From NCBI GenBank assembly GCA_003508835.1, contig PUFA01000027.1, forward strand, positions 62,001 through 126,000: DNA of 64,000 nucleotides, read 5' to 3'. Positions 13,101-28,100 of the stretch are shown here, in pieces; positions within the stretch are counted from its first letter, which is position 1, and each line of letters begins with the position of its first letter. Below the pieces are notes generated by a model that searched no databases, was not told the origin of the DNA, and was given only the letters and a program-made list of their open reading frames with translations. The position numbers and the translations under genes were made by a program. Source of the DNA: Eonycteris spelaea (lineage: Eukaryota > Chordata > Mammalia > Chiroptera > Pteropodidae).

Positions 13101-16100
13101 AATGAGAGTGACAGATTATAAACCAAAGAGTAAATCAGAATTCATGAGTTCATAAAAATATAATAAATGAATAAAAATTCTTTTTTACAATTAGAATGCC
13201 AACTAGCGTGTAGAAGATATGAAAGAATTAGTAAATCACCCATTATTAAACACTAACAGTCAACTCAATGTGATCAGGAAAGTATATATTTACATAGTCT
13301 CAAAGTAAATCATCAGAAAATCCTTTTTAATTACAAAAAGAAAAGCAATAAGTTTACAGTGGAGAACCTTTCAAGTACCACCTTAACCAAGTGATCAGAG
13401 TTAATATCACCAGTAATAGAAGAGAGAGACATCATGTACTTTCTGATATGAAGGACACAATATCACTTTTGTGCATAGGGACAAAATTTACTCATAGGGA
13501 CATATTAGACCAAAACAAATTGATGCCATTACACATCTCTCAGAATGGCCAAAATAAAAATTAGTGACAGTGCCAAGTGCTGACTGACAGAGAATCTCAT
13601 ATATTCTTGTTAGGGATATAAAATGGGGAGAGCCACTCTGGAAACTGATCTGGCAGTTTTTCATAAAGTTAAATATACACTTACCATAAAAACTTACAAG
13701 TCATACTCACAGGTATTTAATTTGACAGCAATGAAAACTTATGTCTCCATGAAAACCTATGCATGATATTCATTAGCAGTTTTATTGGTGGTAGCCAAAG
13801 CTGGAAAAAACCCAAGTGTCCTTTGACAAGTGAATGGATGAACAAATTATAGTAGATCCATACAATGAAATACTACTTAGCAATGGAAAAGAACAAACTA
13901 TTGATACTCTCAACTTCTTGTATCTTCTATAAACTCCTGAAATGATGAAATTATAGTGATAGAGGACAGATCAGTGGTTTTCAGGAGTTAGGATTGAAGA
14001 GAGGATGTGACTGCAAAGGAGTTTCTTTGTGTTGATGAAACAGTTCTGTGTCCTGATTGTAGAGGTATTTACATGAACCTATGCATGTGATAAAATTTCA
14101 TACTCTGTACACAAAATGAGTGAGTGCACATAAAAATTAATGATATCTGAATAAGTCCTGCAGTTTAAATAGTATTATTACCAGTGTCAGTTTCCTGGTT
14201 TTGATAATAGATCTTATCAGGGATACTGGCTGATGGGTACATATCTTAAATTATTTCAAAATAAAAGGGTTTTAAAAATTGAGGGTCATTCATACTACAG
14301 AATAACTAGCCTGTTCAAAAATTCAAGGTCACAAAAATCAAAGACTTTAAATACCACTTTTTTTCCCTTTTGCTATTGAGGACATTTAGCAAAATTTAAA
14401 TAAGCTTTATACAATATAGTAGATTATAGTAGGTTACTTTCCACCTTGATAATTGTACTGTTATTTGTAAAAGAATGTTCTTGTTTTTAGGAAATATACA
14501 CTGTTGTTTTTAGGGGTTGAGGAACATCTGCCTGCAACATATCCTCACACATTTTAGAAAAGAAAAATAATGATATGTGCATGTCTGCGTATAGATAATC
14601 CACAGACATATATATACACACACAGAGAAAGAATAGTAAAGCAAATGAGTTAACATTTGGGGAATTTGGATGAAGAGTATATGGAGATTCCTTACACAAT
14701 TTTTGGAGCTTTTCTGTGAGTCTGAAATTATATCAAAATATGAAATTAAAAACAATTTTTTAAAACTCTACCCATAAGAATTACCCTAAGCCCAAATGGT
14801 TTTACAGGTGAAATCTACCAAACATTCAAGGAATAGCTAATTCCAATCTTACACATATGCTCTCCATTGTTGGCTGATTGGAGGAATGCCCGATCTTTTT
14901 ATGAGGAAGCTATTATAATCCTGTTCCCCAAATCAAACAAAGATAATAAAAGAAATAAAAAAATATGGCTCAGGTTGTTCCTGAAAATAGATGCAAAATT
15001 CCTAAACAAAATGTTAACATACCAAATCCACCAATGTACGTATTTTTAAAGGCACAGTCACCTACACTTATCCAAGAATGCAAACATAGCATAATATTTA
15101 ATAGCATACTATTAAAAATAACTCATATGACTCATTACTTCAATAAATTAAAAGGAAGAAACAATGTTCATCTCAAAAGATAAAGCTAATTAATTAGAAT
15201 GAAGAATTTTATACTTTAAAATACCTTCAAACAAGTAACAAACTAAAAAAGGGATTTCCTGACCTAAATAAAGGATATGTCTAGCAGAAAGTAAGTACTA
15301 ATGAACAGGAAGAAGAAATTAATAATTTCTTTTCAAAATTTTAGCATGTGTGTTCCATTCATTCTTCAGACTTCCTGCTTGTTAATTTTATTGTATTTAC
15401 AACTCTCTTCACTTGATTTTTTACTTGCATTGTTATAGGGTATTGAATATCGAGCAGCTATGGAATGCCTTCAGAAAGCAGATAGAAGGAGTTTGTTATC
15501 TGAAATTCAAGCACTGCGTGCTCAAATGGATGATATAAAAATAACGCTGAAAAGAGAACCAGAGAATGAACAACCAAACCAAGGTATGCTGTATGACAGG
15601 CTTATATGGTGTACAAATAGGTGAAAATATTTCACTTTGTCTTGCATCCTATTGTTCAGTTAGAACATTTCTTCTTAGTCACATTTTTTTCTCATTCTCA
15701 TATCAAAGAGATAATATACATTAATTACTCTAGGGATTAAAGGATTGTCTAATGGTTTTAAATATATATATATACATATATATGTTTTTATATGCATATA
15801 TATCTGAGTGTGTATATATTTATGTATTTTATACACACACCAACACATATACCCTCGAACACAGTTGACCCTCGAACAACATGAGAGTTAGGGGCAATGA
15901 CCACCCGAGCAGTTGAAAATCTGAGGATACTTTAAGACAGCCAGCCCTTTGCATATTTGAATTTCCAACCACAGATCAAAAATTCAGTTTTTTTTTTTTT
16001 TAGAGTTGAAAAATATTTATTTACATTAGGTTCTCTAACCATGTACAAACTCATATTTAACTTTGGGAATAGATATAAAATAGATAATGCTCAGTCTTGC

Positions 16101-19100
16101 TGTGCCATCTAAGCTTATTGCTTATCTTAAACAAAAGCAACAGTTCTTGAAATTGGGAAGAAGTGGCAGTTGTGGAGGTGAGGGGCTTGTTGCTCAGTTA
16201 CTGCAAAGGAAAGATGCTGTGTGTGACATAGGCTGGTAAGGACATACTTTAAAATACCAAGGACTTGGTTTTATCTTCTGTAGAGTTTGAAGACAACCTT
16301 TGCTAGCTATGTGTGGAAGAGAATGACAGAAACTCTTATAAAATACTTTAATCAAAAAAACTGAAATTTTCTGACACAGAAACAGATATATTTAATTTAA
16401 AGTGAATAAGCATTGCCTTGACCAGGTGGTTTTGCCCATTAAGTTCATTATCTTTCTTTTTTTTGAACTCTTTATGAAGATAACCTAAAAGAAAAAGAAA
16501 TCCACAATGAAAGTAACTATTTCTTTTTTAATTCTTTTTTTATTGTGAACTATAACATGAATACAAAAAAAGTACAAAAAGTAAAAATAGGCAGTATAAC
16601 AAATTATTAAATGAATATCGTTGGAAATATCCCCACATCAAGTACCCCAAAAGCTCCCTTCCCACACACATACTCCTCTACTAACCTAGAGGAATGATTA
16701 TCCTGATTTTTTTTGTTGTTTCACTATCTATTTATAAATTCCTAAACCTTGTAAGTTTAAAGTTTTTCCTGCTTTCAGACTTTATCACTCTATATATGTT
16801 TGTGTCTTGCTTTTTTCACCTCTCTGTGACATTCTTCTGCACATTCGTTGTGCAGTGTTTCTGATGCATACATTCATAAGTGCTCTGGGTACATACCCAG
16901 GAGTAGAATTACTAGGTTAATAGAATACATATCTTCAGATTTATCAGATAATGCCCAAACTGTTTTCCAAAGTTGTCACATCAATTTGTACACTTACTAG
17001 CAGTATATGAGAGTTCTTGTTGCTTAACATCTTTGCCAGCAGTTGATATTGTCAGACCTTTATTGCCAATCTGATGAGTATGCAGTGGATTGTTATTGTG
17101 GTTTTAATTTATATTTAATTACTGAAGTAGTTTAGTCTTTTTGTCACTTGATTATTAACTGGCTAGATTTCTCCTTTTGTGATGTGCTTGCTTATACCTT
17201 CCCTACTTTCAATAGGGGTGTCTGTTAATTTAAATTGAGCTGCATGGGAAAATCATTAGAGAGTAAAGCAAAATGTAAAATTTTCATCATATCTAGTGTA
17301 GATACATGTCTTTGTCTTCAGTTATGTTTAATATAATGATAGAAACTCCTGTCCTTTTTAAATTTTTAAAATTACACCGTAGTCTTACATTTGTCTTTGG
17401 AAAGCTGAAGATTTTAAATGTCTTAAAATAGTTCAGAGAAAACAGCTATAATGAGATCACAAATTAAATATATCCTTATATTTAGACACAGAATTAATTG
17501 TTTTAGAGAATTGCTTAGTATATTTTACTGAAGTTAAACCCCATTGAAAGCGTAATTATCACATAGCTATATATTTATATATGTAAATCTTTAGCCTCTA
17601 CTCCCTAAGAAATAGTTTTAAAAGCCTAAATTAACATGATTATCTTCTAAAGCCAATATTATTTCTGCTTCCTAACATCAGTAATATAAATTGTACTATG
17701 AAGTGATGAACTTTGATAAAATTGTTTAAGTTAAAAATATATCTGTGGTGGAATAGCGAAACAAAAGAATAGAGTGAAAATCACACCTAGAATCTTCTAA
17801 ATCCTAAAATAAAGACTGTTAATACACAGATAAATATGTCTCCAGACCTTTTCATTGTGCATATGTTTATATATGTTTATATTTTTCACAAAAATGGGAT
17901 TCTAATGCATATTTTATAAGTTTTTTAAAATTTTATTGTGCTTAGAGAGTTAATATTTTAGTTTGATTTCATTGTAACAAACCTATAGCAAGAGTTTGGT
18001 TGGTTTTTAAAGAAAAAAAAAAACCTGATCCAAATTGGGGTTTGGGCTTCCCACTTCTCTTACTCTAAAGTTCCTAGGGACTGTCTGTGAAGGAAGGCCA
18101 AAGGCCAGCAGTGCCGAGGGTTGCAGCCATGGTTACATGGGTGACTCCTGGAAGGAGTTGGTGTGCCTATCAGAATGCGGACTATAGGAATTCCAGATGA
18201 ACAAATACAGGTTTCTATTGTGTGAACACTTGAAGTATTTTTTATCTCAAATCTTGTATCCATTAACGTATTGTGTTAAACTTTTACCATACTTAGATAT
18301 TTATAGTTCTGAAATCTTGACCATTAGCACTGTGAGAAAAATATGTATAAAATGTATTATATGAATTTCTAACTTTGGGGACTGTATATTTTCACATTTG
18401 CTTCATAGTAATCTAAATTTCAAGTCAGTTCTGATCAACAAAATATTTATAAACCAAATATGAATGGCTAGATGATACTTTAAATATTGAAAATTTTCCA
18501 TTTAGAACTCTTGGAATATAACATACAGCAGAAGCAGTGTCAAATGCTGGAGATGCAAGTGGAGCTCAGCAGTGTGAAGGACAGAGCAGCAGAATTGCAG
18601 GAACAGCTGAGCGCTGAGAAGATGGTGGCTGCCGAACTGCAGAGTGAGCTTGCGCAAACGAAGCTGGAGCTGGAAACAACACTCACGGCACAGCACAAGC
18701 ACCTCAAGGAGTTAGAGGCATTCAGGTGCGTCAGGCTCCCTTACAGACCTGTATCAGTGAAGAAATTGGGATAATTTTGTCACAGACATTACGCAGATCT
18801 TACAAAAACAACACTGTACGTGATGTTTAAATAGCGTGAAGCTTTGTATTTGTAGGAAGAACAACAGTGGAAAGGAAAAACTCCAAATTTTTCCAACTGA
18901 CAAACTCATTATTTAGGTATTGGCTTATTCTCTACTGTGGCTTCAGTTCTGTTTGAGGCTTGTTGTATAAAATACATGATTTTGACATTTATTTTACCAC
19001 CTAGTAATTTGAAATGACATTTATGATCATTCTCAATAGAATTCATGGTTTAGTTGGCTAATAGATGCAAAATGTTTTAAAAGATGTATGCAAAATGCTT

Positions 19101-22100
19101 ATAAAAAGAATTGTTTGTGTAGATACTGAGATATTCTGCTTGCTACGGACACGTTTACAAGAAGTCTTTGTTTTGAACATAATTTTTACACTTCCAAGCA
19201 CATGGTAATTCTCCTGTTCAGTAGAAGACAAAGGAAAATTTTTATTAGTTATTTTGTAACAGTTGATTTGAAATGGTAAATAATAACTAATAGTTGTACT
19301 ACTAGAAACAGTTACTTTGAAGTGAACTACAGTCAAAAATCTTTAATTTTTGCATGGTTTGTATTTTCCTATTAGCTAGTTTATAATGTGCCTCTACTTT
19401 TCAATAGAAGCTATATTCAGTCTTTCTCTGTCACTGTATAGTCGAAGTTGTTTTATGAAAGTTCTTTTGTCTCTGATTTAGGTTGGAAGTTAAAGATAAA
19501 ACAGATGAAGTACATTTGCTTAATGACACATTAGCAAGTGAACAGAAAAAATCCAGAGAACTCCAGTGGGCTTTGGAGAAGGAGAAGGCCAAACTGGGAC
19601 GCAATGAAGAGCGTGATAAAGAAGAACTTGAGGTATTGTTGTCCGTCTTTAAATATCTGTAGAAAATCCAAAACGAGAGAGAGTCTGGAGGCCTTTCACT
19701 TTCTGAAATGTCTACCTTCTAGTCTTTATGAGGTACAATAAGTTGTTTGCTGTGTGTTGAATAATATTATATTGTCATCCAAAGTATTTTATCAGGAAAT
19801 GCTAAAGTTTTTTTTTTTTTTTTTTGCTTTACTACATCCATGGATCCATGCAGACTGTTCTGCTACAACACATGTTTTGGGAATGTGAATTAGTGTATAT
19901 ACAATTTGATAAATACAGCAATCATATAGAAGTAGTTTTGGTTCCCATATTCTTCTAGGTTAAGGGAGCCACTAGTGATACTTTTCTGGCAGCAAAAGCC
20001 CCTGCTGCTGTATTTTAAGAACACTCTTAAATGAGTCCCTTCACTCTGGGTACTGTCCCGGAGAGGCGCACCCAGACTCGCACAGCTTGCAGTCAAGGCA
20101 GGTTGTACTGCGCACAGTGCTCCACTGGCTCAGAGTCTTCAGTCCACATCATCCCAGACCCCTTAACTCTATACTGAAAAAACAAAAACAAAAACACACC
20201 ACAACTGTGTAGCCAGCATGTCTGCCCTATTACTTTTCAGGTGTTCTTTTGTTTGTTTGTTTTTAATGTCCACTATGGTGCCTTCAGGTGTAGTAAGCTC
20301 TCTACCTGGCAAGGACATGTTATGACCTCAGGTATTGATTACTATTTTTTATCATTACAAATTTGCGTAGGTTTTGAATAGTTTGTTCCTAACCCCACTT
20401 TCCCCATAAGCCCAATTATTTTTAGTATGTGATACTGGGAAACTCAGTTTTCAGTAACTCATATCACATTATAACAGAAGTATTTTTAATCATTATTCCT
20501 AGAAGAAATGTACCCTGCTTCATATTCCTTAACCAGATATGGTTAATGTTTGGGGAGAAAGTATTATTTAGCTTAGCTGTCTTTTGTTTATACTCTTTGA
20601 TGAAAATCAACTCGCTATCCAACTAATTATGTTCTAACCACCTGAAAATTTCAGTTAATAAACTAGATAATTGGTTCTATTACCAAATACTACCAACTTA
20701 GTATTAATGAAAGCACAATTGTATGCTTACAAAGTATTGTAATAATATTAACAATTTCTTAAATTCAACTTTCTTCTATAAGGATCTGAAATTTTCACTT
20801 GAGGGTCAGAAACAAAGGAATATTCAGCTGAATCAACTTTTAGAACAACAAAAACAACTTCTGAACGAATCTCAGCAGAAAATAGAATCACAAAGAGTGC
20901 TACATGATGCCCAGTTATCAGAAGAACGAGGTCGAAACTTAGAGCTTCAAGTACTTCTTGAATCTGAGAAAGTTCGGATTCAGGAAATGAGTAGCACCCT
21001 GGATAGGGAACGGGAATTGCATGCACAGATGCAGCAGAGCAGTGATGATGGTGGGCAGCCTCGGCCCTCCTTACCCTCCGAGGACCTCCTTAAGGAGCTT
21101 CAGAAACAGTTAGAGGAGAAACACGGCCGCATAGTAGAATTGTTAAGTGAGACTGAGAAATATAAACTGGATTCTTTGCAAACAAGACAGCAAATGGAAA
21201 AGGATAGGCAGGTTCACAGGAAGACATTGCAGACAGAACAAGAGGCCAACACTGAGGGACAGAGGAAAATGCACGAGCTCCAGTCCAAAGTGGAAGATCT
21301 TCAACGCCAGCTGGAAGAGAAAAGACAACAAGTTTATAAGTTAGACCTTGAAGGAAAGCGACTGCAAGGAATTATGCAGGAATTCCAGAAGCAAGAACTA
21401 GAACGAGAAGAAAAACGAGAAAGTAGAAGAATTCTCTATCAGAACCTTAATGAGGTAAATTGATGCTTTGTTTTAGAGTATTTTTTAAATTTTTGATACT
21501 GGATTAAATTATTTAAATAGCTATGTACAAATTTAAAAATGAAATCCAAAGAAGTTTACTTAGAGTATAAACAGTACAGCTGATCTTTGGATAACATTGT
21601 TTCATTCACCTTTGTTTTGTTATGAGGTTGATGAGATGCAGTAGGAACTTAACTCTTATTTACATCAATTAGCCTTTGGTAAAATTGGTTTCATATGTCA
21701 TTTTGCTTAGAGTCACAGAACCTATCAGTGACATTGAGGACTTAACTATAACTATATCCCCATAAGAAAGAATGTGATATGCTCTTCATTTATAATTATT
21801 GGGGTTTTTTCTGTCCAAAATTTCCAGCCAACCACATGGAGTTTAACCAGTGATCGAACTAGAAATTGGGTTCTTCAACAGAAAATAGAAGGAGAGACAA
21901 AGGAATCCAGCTATCCTAAACTGATTGAAATGAATGGAGGAGGAACTGGCCATAATCATGAATTAGAAATGATCAGAAAAAATCTTCAACATGTGGCTTC
22001 AAAACTACAGCATCTAGCCCAGAAAGCCTCCAGCAGGTGAGACTTTTCTGCCTGACCTTTGGAAAGGGTTTTCTTAGACAAGCTGAACAGTATCTGCCCC

Positions 22101-25100
22101 TCACTAATAGCCAGCCAAGGGTGGGGGATTGAAATTTTAGTTAATGTTTGTTTACATCAGGAGGTGATATTCTTTAACAGAGCTCATATACCTGAAAACA
22201 AATATCTTTACACTTTTGACCAACAGAAAGAGATCAGTTAATGTAAGAGAAGGGTGATAGCAGAGTGTTGCCTGATCTATGTTTGTGCTGGTCAGCACCG
22301 CTAATTGAGAAGATCTCTTTTGACTTTGATTTTTTGGGGGGTTTTTTTGAAGATTGCAGTTTGAAATAGCAGATGATGAAGATTTCATTTGGATTCAGGA
22401 AAATATTGATGGAATTATTTTACAACTGCAGAAATTAACTGGCCAAGCAGGCAAAGAGGTAAGACTTTTTAAAAACTCTTTGTAAAGTATCAAAGCAGAG
22501 ATTTATTGGAAACTATATGAATCATTTGAAACTGGTATCATATTTTCTAAAGAGTTTTACTTTTATCTTTTCATTTATTTTAAATACTAATAATAATGTT
22601 TACCCTCCCCCAATAGAACATAGTGAAAGCTTGAGGGGAAATCAACTTTCATTATCATTATTGAATAATTAGATTGACCTATTACTGTATTATGATAACC
22701 TTTACTCTAGCCTTACCAAGCAACTGTAGCTCCCTGAAAGCAAGACATTCTTGCTCAAGCCTTTGTGCCTTTACACATGCTGCTCCTTCTGCTTAATATA
22801 TCCTTCCCTGTCTTCTTTCCTGCCTGATAAATTCCTGCTTATCTCTTAAAGCTCAACACAAGCATTATTTCTTCATGAAATTGTTGGTTGTTTTCAGTGC
22901 CTGTCCACGTTTTAGTGTGTATTATTCGTAAACATTCGTACTTATGTGACCTTATGCTATTTTATCTTTCTAGCCTACCTCAGTGTCCCCAAGTATGTCT
23001 TGTGGCTCATTGACTGAAAGACTACTGAGACAAAATGCTGAGCTGACAGGACATATCAGCCAATTGACCGAAGAAAAGAACGATTTAAGAAACCTGGTTA
23101 CGAAGCTGGAAGAACAGATCAGGTGGTATCGACAGACAGGAGCTGGCAGAGATTATGTACGTCTGTCTTTCTCATGGCCACATATTAGAAGTAGACAAAG
23201 TTATAATTTTTGCTATCTGGTTTAAATTTTTAACTCTGATGATGATGTAAAAAATAAATGTCTGATTTTTATTAGAATCATTGGAAATTTTTATAGGGAT
23301 GACAATAATAATAATAATAGCTATTATTTATTGGGAGCCTTCTCTGTGCGAGATTCTGTGTTTATACCTTCACAATCTGTAATCCACATCCAGCATTGCA
23401 CATCAGAAAAATGAAGTCAGTTGTCAAACCAAGATCAAAAGCCAGATAACTCTGCTACCTATCAAACAGCAGCAGACATGTGTTAAAGATGTTCAGATTT
23501 GAATTCTGACTGTTCTCTTAAGTTATCTGTCAGTTTTTATGTTCATAACTGAAGTGAAAGATGCCATTAAATTTTATATTTTAGTCTAATACACTACTCT
23601 GGGGATTTATTTAAAATTTGTATTTAATAACTACAAAATAAATTGCTAGCTTTTATGATCACCCAATATAAAAATAGAGAAGACCTGTAAAACAGCTGTG
23701 CGGTCCAACACACAGTAACTCACCCACACAGCTTCTGTAGGGATCCTCTCCCCAGTATACATGCCAGGCCTGCTTTCCTCACTTCTCCAATGCACTATTT
23801 CAGGCCCAGGCTCAACATTTGGACCCAAGTAGTCTGTCTGTTTAGCCTCTAGACTTTTTCAAATCAAAGCTCTGCTAGGTTTAAACACCTTCTCTGGGAC
23901 CACAAGGATTTCACAAGGATTTTTAGTTACAAAATTAATTTTCTCAGCAGAGGACCATGTAGTTAAAGTTAGTATATATTCTTTAATGTCAGTTGAGATT
24001 AGCTTTGAACTTTCCCTAAGGTTGGAAAGCTGAGACTTCTATATCCTCCATAGGCATATCTTTAACATGTTTAAATCAGATTTTCTTTAGAGGCTTGTTA
24101 TTAAAAATCAATTAAGTAGGTTCCGATCTTTACAGTCTTCTAGGTTTTCCTTCAGTGGTGGCGCCAACATTGAAACCATCATTGCTTCTGAAAAAGGAGT
24201 ATGGGAGAGAGAAAAGCTGGCTCTCCAAAAATCTTTGAAGAGGGCAGAAGCTGAAGTATACAAATTGAAGGCTGAACTAAGAAATGAAGCTTTACTTCAA
24301 AATCTGAGCCCTGATTCTGATCATACCACTGTAAAGGTAGGCAACATCTTCCATATAAACATACACCAAATGAAGCTGGTCCTCTGCTTTTGCCTTGTTT
24401 CATCTCTCACACACAAAATCCAAAATAAAAAAAAAAGCCTAACATAACAGTATTCAGATTCCAGTGACTAAAAGGAGGCAGAAGTATAAGATTAAGGTTA
24501 ATTATCTTTACTCTCAACTTTGCTAATAGGATACCTGCCATCCTACTGCCACTACTACTTTTTAAAAAATAAAATCTAGGTTATCTTCCCCTAGAGAACA
24601 GTGTGAATGACTCAATAATGTTTTAATGTTCTTCCCTTCTTTAAACATAGAGACTATATGGTAAGTACCTGAGGGCAGAAAGTTTTCGGAAAGCTCTCAT
24701 ATATCAGAAGAAATACCTGCTGCTGTTACTGGGTGGCTTCCAGGAATGCGAAGATGCCACGCTGGCTCTGCTTGCCCGCATGGGGGGGCAGCCAGCCTTC
24801 ACGGATCTGGAGGTGATCACCAACCGGCCAAAGGGCTTCACCAGGTTTCGGTCGGCTGTCAGAGTGTCCATGGCAATTTCAAGGTAAAGTGCTTGAAAAA
24901 AAATCCATTTTAATAGACTCTCTAAAAGTATTACTTATTTTTAATCTTTTCTCTTTTTTCTGCCTGTTATGCTCTGTGTTCGTGCACTATGAGACATTTA
25001 CCGTAACCAAAACATGCCTGCTTCTTTCTAGGTTTTCATCCTTTTTAGGGACAGTTTATGTTGTCCCTTAGAGATCCTATGGAAAGGGCCTTCCCAGATG

Positions 25101-28100
25101 CAGGCAGCTGGTGACTTGGAGCTGGCATACTCAATCTGGATTTTTCTTTTTTTCCCCTAAACCTGAATAAGCCCTTGAACTAGCTCTCAGACATGTACAT
25201 AAAAGAGGGGGAAAAAAGATTTTTGAAAAATTACTTAAGCTGATATGTATTCATTTTCTTCATTTCTAAAATAATCTATTCTTGGGGCCTAACTACAGAA
25301 AGCCCTGGCCTCTTTATTTAGGCCATAGATTAGCCCTAAGGGCATTGGACTCTGCTCCTGCTTTTGTCACTCTTTCTCTAGTAGTTCCAAGGCAGGAACA
25401 CACTGGTACTCATTCTGTATCTGGTTGAAATGGAGTCAAGACTCAAACTAACGTGAGAACCTGCCTGCTGCAGACCTCTGGCCTGGGTGGTGTAGCCCAG
25501 ACACCCAGGCTTCTCCATGCTTCTCCCCCTTCTCCTTTCTGTAGGAGCCAGACAGTCTCAAAGGATTTGGTTTTTAAAGTTCTTCCTATCACATCACATC
25601 TCATGTGTCTTCAGGGGGTTTTGCCCTTATTGCTTCATCTGTTTTTCTTTGAAAAATATGACTCAGAACTTTTTAACTAGACACTGAGATCACATAGTCC
25701 AGAATGTCATTTCACAGATGAGGAAATGAAGGCAGGGAGAGATTGCAAAGCCAGTGGTGGTAGAGCCGGGTCAGCCAGCCAGGTTCCCAAGTCTCATCCA
25801 TGCTGGATCCCTGAAGGGAGCTCACATTTTATCTTACCGATGGTCTTAGACTCTACCTGCCTCGACCACTCTGCACATCGCAGTCACATGGTTCTGCTCC
25901 TCCCTCCTCCTCTTTCATTCCCTTCATCACGTTATGCTTCTTGTGCAGGGTTAAGTGTTGGGAGCTGCATCAATGAAAAGGACGTAATCCTCAGCTAAAT
26001 CCCTAAAGGCGGCTCACTTCCTGATGGGGAAAACTAGCATGCCCATAAATTAAAAGACACTAAATGAGAGGTCACAGGAATTAGCTGTTAATTTTGATTA
26101 GAAGAATCTGGGAAGACTATGAAAGCCAGTTGTCAAGGACTTCACTCTACATCTATCCCTTTTTTTCTTTTCCTCTTATATGTTCGTTGTATTTTGACCC
26201 TCCTAAAACAGCCTTGAAACTGATTTGAATTACAAAATCAAAATTGGTGTTCCAAAACGCTCCTTGGGCCAGGACAGGGCAGGCAGCAACTTGCTAGAGC
26301 TGGTTCATGACGCTGCCACCGCAGTTCCTTTTGATGTCCACATTGTTTTTCATCCCTGAATACGTGACCTCACTCTTCTTTCAGCTTTCCCAGCTCACTC
26401 TTAACTGCCAGTTCATCCTCTTCACATCTCGTTTGCCCTTTATTCTCCATTTTCTCCTCGTACCATTACTCCTAGGCCTTTATTTGCCCATCCATTCTTC
26501 TCTACTTTTGCACTTCATCTCTTCGTGCCCCTTTACTCCTGAAGCCATAACCTGACGTTGGCGCACAGGAGGCCTCTGGCGCCTCGCGGGAAGCCCTGTT
26601 CTTCTGTTCCAGTTAATTTCATCACAAACCAGGGGACATTTGCAGAGTTTAGATTAGATAACCATGTAATAGTAAATTTGTTCTGTGTTCCTATTTAAAT
26701 GTATGACTTGATTTTTGGGGATATTTATACTCTCTGCATTATAGATGTGCTGTGAAACATTTTCTTGGGATCTTTTTAGAATGAAATTTTTGGTTCGACG
26801 GTGGCATCGTATCACAAGTTCTGGTCCCATCAATATTAACAGGGATGGCTTTGGACTGAATCCAGGTAAAGTCAAAATAGAATTTTTCCTTATGTTTATG
26901 ATTAAAATTGCTGCACGTGCGATAACTTCCCAGTAATGTGTCCTGGAACCTGTGTTGTCCATACACAGCGAGAGTCATAGCAGCAAGTCTGCGGACCTTG
27001 CTGCTTTAACAGCTGATTTTGTGGAGCAGTTAGACTGCACAGGGCCCCACTTTCTCCATGTGTTCATATATGTCCACCCTATTACGTGATGTAAGTGCTT
27101 TTACTATTATTCTCACTTTACAAATGAAAAACTGAAGCATGGAAAGCATTTGTCATTTGCCCCAGATTCCCAGTAGGAAGTGGAGCCAGCGTTAATGGCT
27201 CCAGAACATCCTCCCCTTGTAACTGCATTTAATGCTCTGGTTCAAGGTAGATGATTGCCATTTCAGTCATGTGGAGGAGTTGTGGTTTGAAGTTTTCTCA
27301 ATTTAGTGCTATTCAGACAGGTTTCTAAGTTTACCAGTAGGTCGTATAATAATGGTTAACGGTTAAAATTCCTTCTCTCTATATCTAGAAGTGGAAACAA
27401 ATATTAGGGCTTTAAATGTTTCAGGCATAAGGATGAAGTCAGAACCTGGGGAGCACACAGAGTTACAGACACACAGCATAACTGTGCTGTGTATTGCTAT
27501 TAAACCACCTTCACATATTCTACCAGTAGCTGGCCATGAACAGCAGAAAAAGAGGGAATACATTTGGTACCCTAAGCAGTTTTTTTTTTGATATATGAAT
27601 CCTTAAACATGAAACAGCTGAAATTTGAAATTTGGACCATAGTAAGTTCTGTGTTGTAAGTTAGTAAATCTTGATTTCAGGTTTTTTCTAATACAAGTCA
27701 CTAGAATGGCTTGGCTACATTAGTCTAATATTTTTTATCCACATCATCTTTTCCTCCATACCATACACACAGAGGCACCCATCACCTCACCTCTAGTTAT
27801 AACTGTTTTGAAAAGAAAATACTTAAATAGTCTTTCTTTGAGCTATAGTTCCAGATTAGCAGAAAGACTTATATTGAAAGGCAAACAAAATAACAGTTCT
27901 GTTGTTTCTCTCCTATAGCCAGAATAATTGAAAATAACTATGAATAGCAAGTAGTGTAGTGTAAGTAGTCTTTCAAGCCCTGTGTATTTTGTAGAAATTT
28001 TCAAAGGCTTGTTATTTCTTTTTAACAAGGTATGTTTTGGATTTCTTTAGGTGCTGAAAAGACTGAACTATTTTATCATTCTTCTGGTGGACTGGAGCTA

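Noticed and set aside
25726..26555. Plus-strand frames in an AKAP9 intron (90 and 82 residues)
   Set aside because: Pyrimidine-rich intron with a MIR fragment; no similarity to AKAP9 or any recognised domain.
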